From the NCBI RefSeq assembly GCF_003205295.1, contig NZ_QJRP01000007.1:124001-188000 (forward strand): a stretch of DNA of 64,000 nt. Reading direction: 5' to 3'. The position numbers were made by a program, and so were the translations under genes. The notes under the pieces were generated by a model that did not search any database, had not been told where the DNA came from, and saw nothing but the letters and a program-made list of their open reading frames with translations. Positions 27,721 through 40,865 of this stretch are shown in pieces; the first letter of the stretch is position 1; the number at the start of each line of letters is the position of its first letter. The DNA is from Pseudomonas mosselii (lineage in GTDB: Bacteria > Pseudomonadota > Gammaproteobacteria > Pseudomonadales > Pseudomonadaceae).

Positions 27721-29055
27721 TTATTCGTTGCGCCCGCCGATGCGGGCTCCCCAGGCGCGGGCATTGGCGGCCAGGGCCTGCTCGTCCATCCGCGTCAGGC
27801 GGCGGTCCAGCACCAGTGCGTGGCCGGCGACCCAGACGTCCTTCACGCAATCGCGGCCGGTGGCGTAGATCAGTTGCGAGACCGGGTCGTGCACCGGCTG
27901 CTGCGCCAGCCCCGACAGGTCGAAGGCGACCAGGTCGGCGGCCTTGCCCGTCTCGAGCGAGCCGGTCGTCGCCTCCAGGCCGAGCGCCCGGGCGCCGTTG
28001 AGTGTGGCCATGCGCAGCGCCCGGTGGGCGTCCAGGGCGGTGGCCGAGCCGGCGACGGCCTTGGCCAGCAGCGCGGCGGTACGGGTTTCGCCGAGCAGGT
28101 CGAGGTCGTTGTTGCTGGCGGCGCCGTCGGTGCCCACCGCCACGTTCACCCCCGCCTGCCACAGGCGCTCCACCGGGCAGAAGCCGCTGGCCAGCTTGAG
28201 GTTGGACTCGGGGCAGTGGACCACGCTGGTGTTGCTTTCTACCAGCAGCGCCAGATCCTCGTCGCTGACCTGGGTCATGTGCACCGCCTGCAGGTTCGGC
28301 CCCAGCAGGCCCAGGCGGGCGAGGCGGGCCAGCGGGCGCTCGCCGTTGTCCTTGAGCGCCTGCTCGACTTCGCCGACGGTCTCGTGGATGTGCATGTGCA
28401 GCGGCGCGTCGAGCTGGTCGGCGATCACCCGGATCTTCTCCAGGTTCGCATCGCTGACCGTGTACGGCGCGTGCGGGCCGAGGGCGACGGTAATGCGTGG
28501 GTGGTGGCGCAGCTCGCCGAACAGCTCGATGGCCAGGTGCAGGCCTTCGTCCGGGGTGCGCGCGCCGGGGATCGGGAAGTCCAGCAAGGGCACGGCGATC
28601 TGTGCGCGGATGCCGCTCTGGTGCACGCGGTCGCAGGCCTCGCGGGGAAAGAAGTACATGTCGGCGAAGCAGGTGATGCCGCCCTTGAGCTGCTCGGCGA
28701 TGGCAAGGTCCGTGCCGTCACGCACGAAGGCCTCGTCGACCCAGCGGCCCTCGGCCGGCCAGATGTGCTCCTGCAGCCAGGTCATCAGCGGCAGGTCGTC
28801 GGCCAGGCCGCGGAACAAGGCCATGGCAGCATGGCCATGGGCGTTGACCAGCCCGGGCGTCAGCACGCAGTCGGGCAGTTCGCGCACCTCCCGGGCCCGG
28901 GGGGCGCGCTCGCGGGGGCCGAGCCAGGCGATCCGGCCGTCCAGCACGCCCAGCGCATGGCCTTCGAGCACCACGCCGGCCGGCTCCACGGGGACCAGCC
29001 AGTCCGGCACAAGCAGCAGGTCGAGGAGGGGAGTGGCGGTGGGCATGCGCGGCAT
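27721..29055 (-). CDS. Methylthioadenosine deaminase (TRZ/ATZ amidohydrolase family)
   Basis: The product has 444 residues and is an amidohydrolase with the metal motif NAHGH at 71-75, further histidines in MHIHE and VVHCPESN, and the aspartate in TDGAASNN. In P. aeruginosa the orthologue in this position (PA3170, from memory) deaminates 5'-methylthioadenosine to methylthioinosine, the first step of an unusual salvage route. The divergent neighbour mtnA belongs to the same route, which supports that function over a generic chlorohydrolase. Two starts are possible: ATG 29055 (used) and ATG 29046 (MPTATPLL). Confidence 0.85.
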   Translation of the reverse strand: MPRMPTATPLLDLLLVPDWLVPVEPAGVVLEGHALGVLDGRIAWLGPRERAPRAREVRELPDCVLTPGLVNAHGHAAMALFRGLADDLPLMTWLQEHIWPAEGRWVDEAFVRDGTDLAIAEQLKGGITCFADMYFFPREACDRVHQSGIRAQIAVPLLDFPIPGARTPDEGLHLAIELFGELRHHPRITVALGPHAPYTVSDANLEKIRVIADQLDAPLHMHIHETVGEVEQALKDNGERPLARLARLGLLGPNLQAVHMTQVSDEDLALLVESNTSVVHCPESNLKLASGFCPVERLWQAGVNVAVGTDGAASNNDLDLLGETRTAALLAKAVAGSATALDAHRALRMATLNGARALGLEATTGSLETGKAADLVAFDLSGLAQQPVHDPVSQLIYATGRDCVKDVWVAGHALVLDRRLTRMDEQALAANARAWGARIGGRNE

Positions 29056-29115
29056 ATACCTGGGTCGGTTCGGCTAAACGCGCAGTATACCCGAGCGTCC
29101 GCGGCTGAGGGTCGC

Positions 29116-29121
29116 TATAAT
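29116..29121 (+). promoter_or_regulatory. mtnA: Candidate -10 element for mtnA
   Basis: A perfect TATAAT lies 36 bases before ATG 29158, in the 102-base gap shared with the divergent deaminase gene. The matching -35 region is poor. TATACT on the other strand at 29084-29089 could serve the deaminase gene. Confidence 0.4.
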
Positions 29122-29157
29122 CGCCGGCTTTTGATGCCAGGGCGACGGGGAGAGGCG

Positions 29158-30234
29158 ATGCGCGAGCAACTGATGGCGGCGGAGACGGTGACGGGCATCG
29201 AGTGGCGCGACGGCGTGCTGTACCTGCTCGACCAGCGCCTGCTGCCGCTGGAACAGTGCTGGCTGGCGTGCACCGAGGCGGCCGAGGTGGCCGAGGCGAT
29301 CAGCGACATGGCCGTGCGCGGCGCCCCGGCGATCGGTATCTGCGCCGCCTATGGCCTGGTGCTGGCGTTGCGTCGGCGCCTGGCCGAGGGCGACGGCTGG
29401 GAGGAATCCCTCGAGGAAGACTTCATGCTGCTGGGCGAGGCGCGTCCGACCCCGGCCAATCTGTTCTGGGCGCTCAACCGCATGCGTGAGCGCCTGCAGC
29501 GGCTGCGCCCCGGCGAGGATGTGCTGGCGGTGATGGAGGCCGAGGCGGTAGCCATTCACGAAAGCGATCGCGAGGCCAACCTGACCATGGCCCAGTTCGG
29601 CGTCGAGCAGATCCGCCGCCACCAGGGCAGCGAGCAAGCCCTGCTCACTCATGGCAACGCCGGCGCCCTGGCTACCGGCGGCTTCGGCACCGCCCTGGGG
29701 GTGATCCGCGCCGCCACCCTGGAAGGCATGGTCGAGCAGGTCTATGCCTGTGAGTCGCGGCCCTGGCTGCAGGGGTCACGCCTGACTGCCTGGGAGCTGG
29801 CCGCCGACGGCGTGCCGGTGACCGTGGTCGCCGACGCGGCCATGGGTCACCTGATGAAAACCAAGGGCATCACCTGGGTGGTAGTCGGTGCCGACTGCAT
29901 CGCCGCCAATGGCGACGTGGCGGCGAAGATCGGCACCTATCAGATGGCGGTGACCGCCATGCATCACGGCCTGCGCTTCATGGTGGTGGCGCCGAGCACC
30001 AGCATCGACCTGAACCTGGCCACTGGCGAGGACATCCCGCTGGAGACCCGTGGTGAGGAAGAGTTGCTGGAAGTGGCGGGCATCCAGGTGACGGCCGACG
30101 TCGAGGCCTACAACCCGGTGGTGGATGTCACCCCGGCGGACCTGATCGATGTAATCGTTACCGAGAAGGGTGTGGTCGAGCGTCCGGACACGGCGAAAAT
30201 CGCCCAGTTGATGTGCCGAAAACGCCTCCATTGA
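29158..30234 (+). CDS. mtnA: MtnA-family methylthioribose-1-phosphate isomerase homologue with altered active site
   Basis: The product has 358 residues and clearly belongs to the MtnA/eIF2B-like isomerase family (VRGAPAIG at 53-60, [11 protein letters not shown] at 204-214). The enzyme interconverts methylthioribose-1-P and methylthioribulose-1-P in methionine salvage. Several positions considered catalytic differ. G166 in THGNAG stands where the family has cysteine (THCN). The usual DETRP is CESRP (C198). GADR is GADC (C247), and the NK pair is AK (A256, K257). D246, R54 and Q205 remain. ATG 29158 follows GGGGAGAGGCG; the frame is open far upstream antisense to the deaminase gene. The stop codon lies in the loop of the terminator hairpin. 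Confidence 0.85.
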   Translation: MREQLMAAETVTGIEWRDGVLYLLDQRLLPLEQCWLACTEAAEVAEAISDMAVRGAPAIGICAAYGLVLALRRRLAEGDGWEESLEEDFMLLGEARPTPANLFWALNRMRERLQRLRPGEDVLAVMEAEAVAIHESDREANLTMAQFGVEQIRRHQGSEQALLTHGNAGALATGGFGTALGVIRAATLEGMVEQVYACESRPWLQGSRLTAWELAADGVPVTVVADAAMGHLMKTKGITWVVVGADCIAANGDVAAKIGTYQMAVTAMHHGLRFMVVAPSTSIDLNLATGEDIPLETRGEEELLEVAGIQVTADVEAYNPVVDVTPADLIDVIVTEKGVVERPDTAKIAQLMCRKRLH

Positions 30235-30244
30235 GGCGTTTTTT
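30221..30244 (+). terminator. Intrinsic terminator of mtnA
   Basis: The stem AACGCCTC (30221-30228) / GAGGCGTT (30233-30240) has a four-base loop and is followed by TTTT. It overlaps the last codons of mtnA, with the stop codon in the loop and stem. Confidence 0.85.
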
Positions 30245-30324
30245 CACCCGTTTGGATGGCGCTGCAAGGCAACCTGCCATATCTCCCATGCGTCCCGTGT
30301 TTGTGATACCATCCGGCAGTTTCC

Positions 30325-30348
30325 AAGGCCGCTCTTTACGGCGGCCTT
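30325..30348 (+). other. Hairpin in the gyrA leader
   Basis: AAGGCCGC (30325-30332) pairs with GCGGCCTT (30341-30348) around an eight-base loop, 135 bases before gyrA. No T-run follows. It may be part of the mRNA leader or a supercoiling-sensitive promoter region; nothing more can be said. Confidence 0.35.
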
Positions 30349-30482
30349 CATTGCGCAGATCCATGTCACAACTCATTGATTTGTCGTAAGTCGTCGCACC
30401 CTATATGCGCTGCGGCGGCGAGCTTCGTTCGTCCTTCGAGGGATCAGGCGAAGTTTCACCAGAAAAAGGAATCAGGCTTCTC

Positions 30483-33245
<2,763 letters not shown>

Positions 33246-33261
33246 CCGAAGCAACAACCCG

Positions 33262-33288
33262 AACGGGGCGACCAAGGTCGCCCCGTTT
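33262..33288 (+). terminator. Intrinsic terminator of gyrA
   Basis: AACGGGGCGACC pairs with GGTCGCCCCGTT across a very tight loop, followed by TT. The 12-base GC-rich stem lies 17 bases after the gyrA stop. Confidence 0.85.
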
Positions 33289-33330
33289 GACTGATAAGGG
33301 CCTGGCCCGATCCGCAGGTTGGTCGCATAA

Positions 33331-33420
33331 CCTGTGGGAGCGGGTTTACCCGCGAAGAAGACACCGCGGTGCATGGCAAGGGCTTCGCCCTTGTTCGCGG
33401 GTAAACCCGCTCCCACAGGG
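33331..33420. repeat. REPIN of a second family
   Basis: The arms TGTGGGAGCGGGTTTACCCG and CGGGTAAACCCGCTCCCACA enclose a short AAGGGCTTCGCCCTT palindrome. The core GGGTTTACCCGCGAA differs from the GGCCTTGTG core of the other REPINs in the window. Confidence 0.85.
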
Positions 33421-33476
33421 TTTCCGCTGGCATCGAAGATTTACGATTTGTTCTATTTGGCAGAGCGAGAGTGGAT

Positions 33477-34562
33477 GTGAGCAAACGAGCCTTTAACTTC
33501 TGCGCCGGCCCCGCCGCGCTTCCCGATGCTGTCCTGCAGCGTGCCCAGGCCGAGATGCTGGACTGGCGCGGCAAGGGCCTGTCGGTGATGGAAATGAGCC
33601 ATCGCAGCGACGACTACGTGGCCATCGCCGAAAAGGCCGAGCAGGACCTGCGAGACCTGCTGTCCGTCCCCTCCAACTACAAGGTACTGTTCCTGCAGGG
33701 CGGCGCCAGCCAGCAGTTCGCCGAGATCCCGCTGAACCTGCTGCCGGAGAACGGCACCGCCGACTACGTCGAGACTGGCATCTGGTCGAAGAAGGCCATC
33801 GAGGAAGCGCGTCGCTTCGGTAACGTCAATGTCGCCGCCAGCGCCAAGCCCTACGACTACCTGGCCATTCCGGGCCAGAACGAGTGGAAGCTGACCACGA
33901 ATGCGGCCTACGTTCACTATGCGTCCAACGAGACCATCGGCGGCCTGCAGTTCGACTGGGTGCCCGAGACCGGTGACGTTCCGCTGGTGGTCGACATGTC
34001 GTCCGACATCCTCTCGCGCCCGACCGATGTGTCGCAGTTCGGCATGATCTACGCCGGCGCGCAGAAGAACATCGGCCCCAGCGGCCTGGTGGTGGTGATC
34101 GTCCGTGAAGACCTGCTGGGGCATGCCCGCAGCAGTTGCCCGACCATGCTCGACTACAAGATCGCGGCTGACAACGGCTCGATGTACAACACTCCGGCCA
34201 CTTATTCCTGGTACCTTTCGGGCCTGGTGTTCGAATGGCTCAAGGAGCAGGGTGGCGTCGAGGCCATGGAGCAGCGCAACCGCGCCAAGAAGGATCGCCT
34301 GTACGGCTTCATCGACAGCAGCGAGTTCTACACCAACCCTATCAGCCACAACGCCCGTTCGTGGATGAACGTTCCGTTCCGCCTGGCTGACGAGCGTCTG
34401 GACAAGGCCTTCCTGGCCGGCGCCGACGCCCGTGGCTTGCTGAACCTCAAGGGGCACCGTTCGGTCGGCGGCATGCGCGCGTCGATCTACAACGCCCTGG
34501 GCCTGGAGGCCGTCGAGGCGCTGGTGCAGTACATGGCTGAATTCGAGAAGGAGCACGGCTGA
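33477..34562 (+). CDS. serC: Phosphoserine aminotransferase
   Basis: The product has 361 residues starting MSKRAFNFCAGPAALP, the normal SerC start, at GTG 33477. A GTG at 33471 would add two residues and is less likely. The PLP lysine lies in IYAGAQKNIGPSG. The enzyme makes phosphoserine from 3-phosphohydroxypyruvate and also acts in pyridoxal phosphate synthesis. It opens the supraoperon serC-pheA-tyrA/aroA-cmk-rpsA, and its stop overlaps the pheA start (TGATG). Confidence 0.96.
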   Translation: MSKRAFNFCAGPAALPDAVLQRAQAEMLDWRGKGLSVMEMSHRSDDYVAIAEKAEQDLRDLLSVPSNYKVLFLQGGASQQFAEIPLNLLPENGTADYVETGIWSKKAIEEARRFGNVNVAASAKPYDYLAIPGQNEWKLTTNAAYVHYASNETIGGLQFDWVPETGDVPLVVDMSSDILSRPTDVSQFGMIYAGAQKNIGPSGLVVVIVREDLLGHARSSCPTMLDYKIAADNGSMYNTPATYSWYLSGLVFEWLKEQGGVEAMEQRNRAKKDRLYGFIDSSEFYTNPISHNARSWMNVPFRLADERLDKAFLAGADARGLLNLKGHRSVGGMRASIYNALGLEAVEALVQYMAEFEKEHG

Positions 34563-35656
34563 TGTCCGACCAGGAACTCAAGGCCCTGCGTGTGCGCATC
34601 GACAGCCTCGACGAGAAGATCCTCGAGCTGATCAGCGAGCGCGCCCGTTGCGCCCAGGAAGTGGCCAAGGTCAAGACCGCGTCGCTGGCCGAAGGCGAGG
34701 CGCCGGTGTTCTATCGTCCCGAGCGTGAAGCCGCGGTGCTCAAGCGCGTCATGGAGCGCAACAAGGGGCCGCTGGACAACGAAGAGATGGCGCGGCTGTT
34801 CCGCGAGATCATGTCGTCCTGCCTGGCCCTCGAAGAGCCGCTCAAGGTTGCCTACCTCGGCCCGGAAGGCACCTTCACCCAGGCGGCGGCCATGAAACAC
34901 TTCGGTCACGCCGTGGTCAGCCGCCCGATGGCGGCCATCGACGAGGTGTTCCGCGAAGTGGCGGCCGGTGCCGTCAACTTCGGCGTGGTGCCGGTGGAAA
35001 ACTCCACCGAAGGCGCGGTCAGCCATACGCTGGACAGCTTCCTCGAGCACGACATGGTCATCTGCGGCGAGGTCGAGCTGCGTATCCACCACCACCTGCT
35101 GGTAGGCGAGAACACCAAGACCGACAGCATCTCCCGCATCTACTCCCATGCCCAGTCGCTGGCCCAGTGCCGCAAGTGGCTGGACGCCCACTACCCGAAC
35201 GTCGAGCGCGTGGCTGTTTCCAGCAACGCCGAGGCGGCAAAGCGGGTCAAGGGCGAGTGGAACTCTGCGGCGATCGCCGGCGACATGGCGGCCAACCTGT
35301 ATGGCCTGACCCGCCTGGCCGAGAAGATCGAGGACCGCCCGGACAACTCCACGCGCTTCCTGATGATCGGCAGCCAGGAAGTACCGCCGACCGGCGACGA
35401 CAAGACCTCGATCATCGTCTCCATGAGCAACAAGCCGGGCGCGCTGCACGAGCTGCTGGTGCCGTTCCACGAGAACGGCATCGACCTGACGCGCATCGAG
35501 ACCCGTCCTTCGCGAAGCGGCAAGTGGACCTACGTGTTCTTCATCGACTTCGTCGGCCATCACCGCGATCCGCTGATCAAGGCGGTGCTGGAGCAGATCA
35601 GCCAGGAGGCTGTGGCGCTGAAGGTGCTGGGTTCGTATCCGAAGGCGGTACTTTGA
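34562..35656 (+). CDS. pheA: Chorismate mutase / prephenate dehydratase (P-protein)
   Basis: The product has 364 residues in three parts: chorismate mutase of the AroQ type (1-90; LRVRIDSLDEKILELISER in outline), prephenate dehydratase (about 95-270; YLGPEGTFTQAA and NSTEGAVSHT), and a C-terminal ACT domain (about 285-360; KPGALHELLVPF and ETRPSR, the ESRP-like feedback site for phenylalanine). It converts chorismate through prephenate to phenylpyruvate. It overlaps serC by one base. The usual next gene of the pseudomonad supraoperon, an aromatic/histidinol-phosphate aminotransferase, is missing; a REPIN follows. Confidence 0.96.
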   Translation: MSDQELKALRVRIDSLDEKILELISERARCAQEVAKVKTASLAEGEAPVFYRPEREAAVLKRVMERNKGPLDNEEMARLFREIMSSCLALEEPLKVAYLGPEGTFTQAAAMKHFGHAVVSRPMAAIDEVFREVAAGAVNFGVVPVENSTEGAVSHTLDSFLEHDMVICGEVELRIHHHLLVGENTKTDSISRIYSHAQSLAQCRKWLDAHYPNVERVAVSSNAEAAKRVKGEWNSAAIAGDMAANLYGLTRLAEKIEDRPDNSTRFLMIGSQEVPPTGDDKTSIIVSMSNKPGALHELLVPFHENGIDLTRIETRPSRSGKWTYVFFIDFVGHHRDPLIKAVLEQISQEAVALKVLGSYPKAVL

Positions 35657-35663
35657 TTTGAGA

Positions 35664-35795
35664 TTGCCGGGGCCGCTTCGCGCCCCATCGCGACACAAGG
35701 CCGCTCCCACAGTTATTGTGCAGGCCTTGAAGCTGTACTGGGTCCTGTGGGAGCGGCCTTGTGTCGCGATGGGCTGCAAAGCAGTCCCAACGGGT
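35664..35795. repeat. REPIN between pheA and tyrA/aroA
   Basis: REP arms CATCGCGACACAAGGCCGCT and AGCGGCCTTGTGTCGCGATG occur in outward order with a spacer of about 50 bases. It occupies the spot where a hisC-like gene stands in P. aeruginosa and P. stutzeri. Confidence 0.85.
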
Positions 35796-35834
35796 CTCGC
35801 AGATTGCCTAGATTTCTGAACAGGGTTCGCACTC

Positions 35835-38075
35835 GTGGTTGATGCTGTAACAAACAAATCCGCACCGATTGTCAGCCGCCTGGTCGTGGTCGGCCTCGGC
35901 CTGATCGGCGGCTCCTTCGCCAAGGGCCTGCGTGAAAGCGGCCTGTGCCGCGAAGTGGTCGGCGTCGACCTGGATGCCGAGTCGCGCAAGCAGGCCGTGG
36001 CGCTGGGCGTGGTCGACCGTTGCGAGGCCGACCTGGCTGCCGCCTGTGTCGGCGCCGACGTCATCCAGCTGGCGGTGCCGATCCTGGCCATGGAGAAAGT
36101 CCTGGCCCGCTTGGCCCAGCTCGACCTGGGCGATGCGGTGATCACCGACGTGGGCAGTGCCAAGGGCAACGTGGTGCGTGCCGCCCGCGAGGCGTTCGCC
36201 GAGCGCCTACCGCGCTTCGTGCCGGGGCATCCGATCGCCGGTTCCGAGCAAAGCGGCGTGGAAGCCTCCAATGCCGCGTTGTTCCGTCGGCACAAGGTGA
36301 TCCTCACGCCGCTGCCGGAAACCGACCCGCAAGCGCTGCTCCTGGTCGATCGCCTCTGGCGCGCGCTGGACGCCGATGTCGAGCACATGTCGGTGGAGCG
36401 CCATGACGAAGTCCTGGCCGCCACCAGCCACCTGCCGCACCTGCTGGCCTTCGGCCTGGTCGATTCGCTGGCCAAGCGCAATGAAAACCTGGAGATCTTC
36501 CGGTACGCTGCGGGGGGCTTTCGCGATTTCACGAGAATCGCCGGCAGCGACCCGATCATGTGGCATGACATCTTCCTCGCCAACCGCGAGGCGGTCCTGC
36601 GCACTCTCGATACATTTCGCAGCGACCTCGACGCCTTGCGCGACGCGGTCGATGCTGGGGACGGGCACCAACTGCTGGGTGTGTTCACCCGCGCCCGGGT
36701 TGCCCGCGAGCATTTCAGTAAAATCCTGGCCCGCCGGGCCTATGTGGACGCTATGAACGCCAACGATCTGATTTTCCTGGCCCAACCGGGTGGCCGCGTG
36801 TCCGGACGGATCCGCGTACCTGGCGACAAGTCGATTTCCCACCGCTCGATCATGCTCGGCTCGCTGGCCGAGGGCACCACCGAGGTGGAAGGTTTCCTCG
36901 AGGGCGAGGACGCCCTGGCCACCTTGCAGGCCTTCCGTGACATGGGCGTGGTCATCGAAGGCCCGCACCATGGCCGTGTGACCATTCATGGCGTGGGCCT
37001 GCATGGCCTCAAGCCGCCGCCCGGGCCGCTGTACGTCGGCAACTCCGGTACCTCGATGCGCCTGCTGTCCGGCCTGCTGGCGGCACAGTCGTTCGACACC
37101 ACCATGACCGGCGACGCCTCGTTGTCCAAGCGGCCGATGAACCGCGTGGCCAATCCGCTGCGCGAAATGGGAGCGGTGGTCGAGACCGGCCCTGAAGGCC
37201 GTCCGCCGCTGACCATTCGTGGCGGGCACAAGCTCAAGGCGCTGAACTACACGCTGCCAATGGCCAGTGCCCAGGTCAAATCCTGCCTGCTGCTGGCCGG
37301 CCTGTACGCCGAAGGCACCACCACTGTCACCGAGCCTGCGCCTACTCGTGACCACACCGAGCGCATGCTGCGCGGCTTCGGCTACGCGGTCGAGTCGAAC
37401 GGTCCGGTGGCCTCCCTGCAGTCCGGTGGCAAGCTCACGGCCACCCGCATCGAAGTGCCGGCGGATATTTCCTCCTCGGCGTTCTTCCTGGTGGCGGCGT
37501 CCATCGCCGAGGGTTCCGAGCTGGTCCTGGAGCATGTCGGCATCAACCCGACCCGCACCGGCGTGATCGACATCCTGCGCCTGATGGGCGGCGACATCAC
37601 CCTGGAGAACCAGCGTGAAGTCGGCGGCGAGCCGGTAGCCGACCTGCGCGTGCGCGGCGCCAAGCTCAAGGGTATCGACATCCCCGAGCACCTGGTGCCC
37701 CTGGCCATCGACGAGTTCCCGGTGCTGTTCGTCGCCGCCGCCTGCGCCGAGGGGCGTACCGTGCTGCGTGGCGCCGAAGAGCTGCGGGTCAAGGAGTCGG
37801 ACCGCATCCAGGTGATGGCCGACGGCCTGATCGCCCTGGGCGTGAAGTGCGAGCCGACCCCGGACGGCATCATCATCGACGGCGGCCAGATCGGCGGCGG
37901 CGAAGTGCACGGCCACGGCGACCACCGCATCGCCATGGCCTTCAGCATCGCCTCGTTGCGCGCCAGCGCGCCGATCGTGATCCATGACTGCGCCAACGTC
38001 GCCACGTCGTTCCCCAACTTCCTGGCGCTGTGCAAGGAAGTCGGCATTCGCGTCGCCGAAGAGGGCAAGTCGTGA
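35835..38075 (+). CDS. tyrA-aroA: Fused prephenate/arogenate dehydrogenase and EPSP synthase
   Basis: The product has 746 residues. Residues 13 to about 300 are a TyrA-type dehydrogenase ([10 protein letters not shown] at 18-27; HPIAGSE). Residues about 313-746 are 5-enolpyruvylshikimate-3-phosphate synthase ([21 protein letters not shown] and KESDRI). The fusion is the normal state in Pseudomonas and joins the last common aromatic step (EPSP) to tyrosine synthesis. The start is GTG 35835, which gives the family length. The stop overlaps the cmk start (GTGA). In some annotations the whole gene is called aroA. Confidence 0.95.
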   Translation: MVDAVTNKSAPIVSRLVVVGLGLIGGSFAKGLRESGLCREVVGVDLDAESRKQAVALGVVDRCEADLAAACVGADVIQLAVPILAMEKVLARLAQLDLGDAVITDVGSAKGNVVRAAREAFAERLPRFVPGHPIAGSEQSGVEASNAALFRRHKVILTPLPETDPQALLLVDRLWRALDADVEHMSVERHDEVLAATSHLPHLLAFGLVDSLAKRNENLEIFRYAAGGFRDFTRIAGSDPIMWHDIFLANREAVLRTLDTFRSDLDALRDAVDAGDGHQLLGVFTRARVAREHFSKILARRAYVDAMNANDLIFLAQPGGRVSGRIRVPGDKSISHRSIMLGSLAEGTTEVEGFLEGEDALATLQAFRDMGVVIEGPHHGRVTIHGVGLHGLKPPPGPLYVGNSGTSMRLLSGLLAAQSFDTTMTGDASLSKRPMNRVANPLREMGAVVETGPEGRPPLTIRGGHKLKALNYTLPMASAQVKSCLLLAGLYAEGTTTVTEPAPTRDHTERMLRGFGYAVESNGPVASLQSGGKLTATRIEVPADISSSAFFLVAASIAEGSELVLEHVGINPTRTGVIDILRLMGGDITLENQREVGGEPVADLRVRGAKLKGIDIPEHLVPLAIDEFPVLFVAAACAEGRTVLRGAEELRVKESDRIQVMADGLIALGVKCEPTPDGIIIDGGQIGGGEVHGHGDHRIAMAFSIASLRASAPIVIHDCANVATSFPNFLALCKEVGIRVAEEGKS

Positions 38076-38758
38076 ATTCGCAAGCGCCGGTCATCACCAT
38101 CGACGGGCCGAGCGGCTCGGGCAAGGGTACCGTGGCGGGCCTGCTGGCCCGCGAGCTGGGCTGGCGCCTGCTCGATTCCGGCGCCCTGTACCGCCTGCTG
38201 GCGTTCAACGCCAGCAACCATGGCGTCGACCTGACCAACGAAGAGCTGCTCAAGGCCCTGGCCGCCCATCTGGATGTGCAGTTCATCGCCGCCGAGCCGG
38301 GCAAGCTGCAGCAGATCATTCTCGAGGGCGAGGATGTCAGCCACGTCATCCGTACCGAAACCGTAGGTGCCGGCGCCTCGATGGTCGCCTCGCTGCCGGC
38401 CGTGCGCGAAGCGCTGCTGCAGCGCCAGCGTGCCTTCCGCGAGGCTCCGGGGTTGATCGCCGACGGTCGCGACATGGGCACCGTGGTGTTCCCTGACGCG
38501 CCGCTCAAGGTGTTCCTCACCGCCAGTGCCGAGGAACGTGCCCGTCGCCGTTACCTGCAGTTGAAGGGCAAGGGTGAAGATGTTAGTCTGTCAAGTCTGC
38601 TAGATGAGATCCGTGCGCGCGACGAGCGTGACACCCAGCGCGCAGTGGCCCCGCTCAAGCCGGCGGCCGATGCCATTCAGCTGGATTCCACGGAGTTGTC
38701 CATCGAGCAGGTGCTGCAACGCATCAGAAGCGAGCTCGCCCTGCGCGACCTGGCCTGA
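38072..38758 (+). CDS. cmk: Cytidylate kinase
   Basis: The product has 228 residues with the P-loop GPSGSGKGT near residues 11-19, the [13 protein letters not shown] segment and the RDxRDxxR-like [13 protein letters not shown] segment. The enzyme phosphorylates CMP and dCMP. GTG 38072 gives [12 protein letters not shown]; the frame is open upstream but that part lies inside tyrA/aroA. Overlap of four bases with the upstream gene indicates translational coupling. rpsA follows after 123 bases. Confidence 0.96.
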   Translation: MNSQAPVITIDGPSGSGKGTVAGLLARELGWRLLDSGALYRLLAFNASNHGVDLTNEELLKALAAHLDVQFIAAEPGKLQQIILEGEDVSHVIRTETVGAGASMVASLPAVREALLQRQRAFREAPGLIADGRDMGTVVFPDAPLKVFLTASAEERARRRYLQLKGKGEDVSLSSLLDEIRARDERDTQRAVAPLKPAADAIQLDSTELSIEQVLQRIRSELALRDLA

Positions 38759-38821
38759 TGGAGAGGAGAGCGGGCAGGGGCACCAGTCAACGTCCTGTCA
38801 GCGCTTCTTAACTTAACGAAA

Positions 38822-38863
38822 CCCACATTGTCTGGAATGTGGCTATGGGCGTTTTTTTCGCCC
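38822..38863 (+). promoter_or_regulatory. rpsA leader hairpins
   Basis: Two stems precede rpsA. The first is CCACATT (38823-38829) / AATGTGG (38836-38842), with a loop containing GG. The second is GGGCG (38847-38851) / CGCCC (38859-38863) closing seven Ts. The Shine-Dalgarno before ATG 38882 is weak (AGGA). Structured leaders with weak SD allow S1 autoregulation in enterobacteria; here the function is inferred by analogy. The first hairpin could instead be a weak terminator for cmk. Confidence 0.45.
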
Positions 38864-38881
38864 GAATCTACAGGAATTAAA

Positions 38882-40558
38882 ATGAGCGAAAGCTTTGCAG
38901 AACTCTTTGAAGAAAGCCTGAAAACCCTCAATCTTCAGCCGGGCGCAATCATCACCGGTATCGTTGTCGACATCGACGGCGACTGGGTTACCGTACACGC
39001 TGGCCTGAAGTCCGAGGGTGTCATCCCGCTCGAGCAGTTCTACAACGAAACTGGCGAACTGACCATCAAGGTCGGTGACGAAGTTCACGTTGCGCTGGAC
39101 GCGGTCGAAGACGGCTTCGGCGAAACCAAGCTGTCCCGTGAGAAAGCCAAGCGCGCCGAGTGCTGGATTGTTCTGGAAGCTGCTTTCGCTGCTGAAGAAG
39201 TGGTCAAGGGCGTTATCAACGGTAAGGTTAAAGGCGGCTTCACTGTCGACGTTAACGGCATCCGTGCGTTCCTGCCGGGCTCCCTGGTTGATGTCCGCCC
39301 AGTGCGCGACACCACCCACCTCGAAGGCAAAGAGCTGGAATTCAAGGTCATCAAGCTGGACCAGAAGCGCAACAACGTTGTCGTTTCCCGTCGCAGCGTC
39401 CTGGAAGCCGAAAACAGCGCCGAGCGCGAAGCTCTGCTGGAATCGCTGCAGGAAGGCCAGCAGGTCAAGGGTATCGTCAAGAACCTCACCGACTACGGTG
39501 CGTTCGTTGACCTGGGCGGCGTCGATGGTCTGCTGCACATCACCGACATGGCCTGGAAGCGTATCAAGCACCCGTCGGAAATCGTCAACGTTGGTGACGA
39601 GATCGACGTCAAGGTCCTGAAGTACGATCGCGAGCGCAACCGCGTTTCGCTGGGTCTGAAGCAACTGGGCGAAGACCCATGGGTTGCTATCAAAGCCCGT
39701 TACCCAGAGAGCACTCGCGTGACTGCTCGCGTCACCAACCTGACCGACTACGGCTGCTTCGCTGAGCTGGAAGAAGGCGTTGAAGGTCTGGTGCACGTTT
39801 CCGAAATGGACTGGACTAACAAGAACATCCACCCGTCGAAAGTCGTTCAGGTTGGCGACGAAGTGGAAGTCATGGTTCTGGACATCGACGAAGAGCGTCG
39901 TCGTATCTCCCTGGGTATCAAGCAGTGCAAATCGAACCCATGGGAAGACTTCTCCGGCCAGTTCAACAAGGGTGACAAGATCACCGGTACCATCAAGTCG
40001 ATCACCGACTTCGGTATCTTCATCGGCCTGGACGGCGGCATCGACGGTCTGGTTCACCTGTCCGACATTTCCTGGAACGAAGCCGGCGAAGAAGCCGTGC
40101 GTCGCTTCAAGAAGGGCGACGAGCTGGAAACCGTCATCCTGTCGGTTGACCCAGAGCGCGAGCGCATCTCCCTGGGTATCAAGCAGCTGGAAGACGATCC
40201 GTTCTCCAACTTCGTTGCTGTCAACGACAAGGGCGCTATCGTCAAGGGTATCGTCAAGGAAGTTGACGCCAAGGGCGCTATCGTGACCCTGGCCGACGAC
40301 ATCGAAGCTACTCTGAAGGCTTCCGAAATCAGCCGTGACCGCGTTGAAGACGCCCGTAACGTGCTGAAGGAAGGCGAAGAGATCGAAGCCAAGATCATCA
40401 GCGTCGACCGCAAGTCCCGCGTTATCAGCCTGTCCATCAAGTCGAAGGACGATGCTGAAGAGCGCGAAGCCATCCAGAGCCTGAAAAACGCTCCGGAAGC
40501 GGCTGCCGACACCACCATGGCTGCGCTGCTGCGCGAAGCAATGGCTAAGCAGAACTGA
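38882..40558 (+). CDS. rpsA: 30S ribosomal protein S1
   Basis: The product has 558 residues with six S1 RNA-binding repeats. Recognisable repeat cores include [37 protein letters not shown] and [19 protein letters not shown]. The length matches gammaproteobacterial S1. It recruits mRNA to the 30S subunit. Its codon usage is visibly different from the flanking genes (more GTT, GCT, GGT and AAG-type highly expressed codons), as expected for a ribosomal protein. ATG 38882 gives [14 protein letters not shown]. Confidence 0.98.
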   Translation: MSESFAELFEESLKTLNLQPGAIITGIVVDIDGDWVTVHAGLKSEGVIPLEQFYNETGELTIKVGDEVHVALDAVEDGFGETKLSREKAKRAECWIVLEAAFAAEEVVKGVINGKVKGGFTVDVNGIRAFLPGSLVDVRPVRDTTHLEGKELEFKVIKLDQKRNNVVVSRRSVLEAENSAEREALLESLQEGQQVKGIVKNLTDYGAFVDLGGVDGLLHITDMAWKRIKHPSEIVNVGDEIDVKVLKYDRERNRVSLGLKQLGEDPWVAIKARYPESTRVTARVTNLTDYGCFAELEEGVEGLVHVSEMDWTNKNIHPSKVVQVGDEVEVMVLDIDEERRRISLGIKQCKSNPWEDFSGQFNKGDKITGTIKSITDFGIFIGLDGGIDGLVHLSDISWNEAGEEAVRRFKKGDELETVILSVDPERERISLGIKQLEDDPFSNFVAVNDKGAIVKGIVKEVDAKGAIVTLADDIEATLKASEISRDRVEDARNVLKEGEEIEAKIISVDRKSRVISLSIKSKDDAEEREAIQSLKNAPEAAADTTMAALLREAMAKQN

Positions 40559-40574
40559 GTTCTGTTTGATCGGT

Positions 40575-40606
40575 AAAAAGGGCGACCCTCGGGTCGCCCT
40601 TTTTTG
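40575..40606 (+). terminator. Intrinsic terminator of rpsA
   Basis: AAAAGGGCGACCC pairs with GGGTCGCCCTTTT around a tight loop and runs into TTTTTT. It is the strongest terminator seen in the window. Confidence 0.92.
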
Positions 40607-40865
40607 TGTCTGCGATTTACGGGTTGATTCCCACAAGGTTTGTAGATGTTTCTGGGGTCGTGCGCGGTGTGCGGGCGATAGGCTATCCCGATTGGCATGC
40701 ATGTTATGCCGCAGTGCGGCTGCGTTGGTGTCGATGGGCTTTGCCTTCGCCGGCGTCTATCTTGAATTTTTTAGTTTAGTCAAGAACCACCCTGTTCAAA
40801 TCCACCGGGGCGTGCTACAAACTGATTAAGCAATGATCTAGCTGCTTGATAACGAAGGGAAAAAT
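40607..40865 (+). other. Gene-free leader of ihfB
   Basis: These 259 bases between the rpsA terminator and ihfB hold no convincing gene. The right half is AT-rich (TTGAATTTTTTAGTTTAGTC around 40762-40781), which would suit a promoter or an IHF autoregulatory site, but no element fits well enough to assign. Confidence 0.4.
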
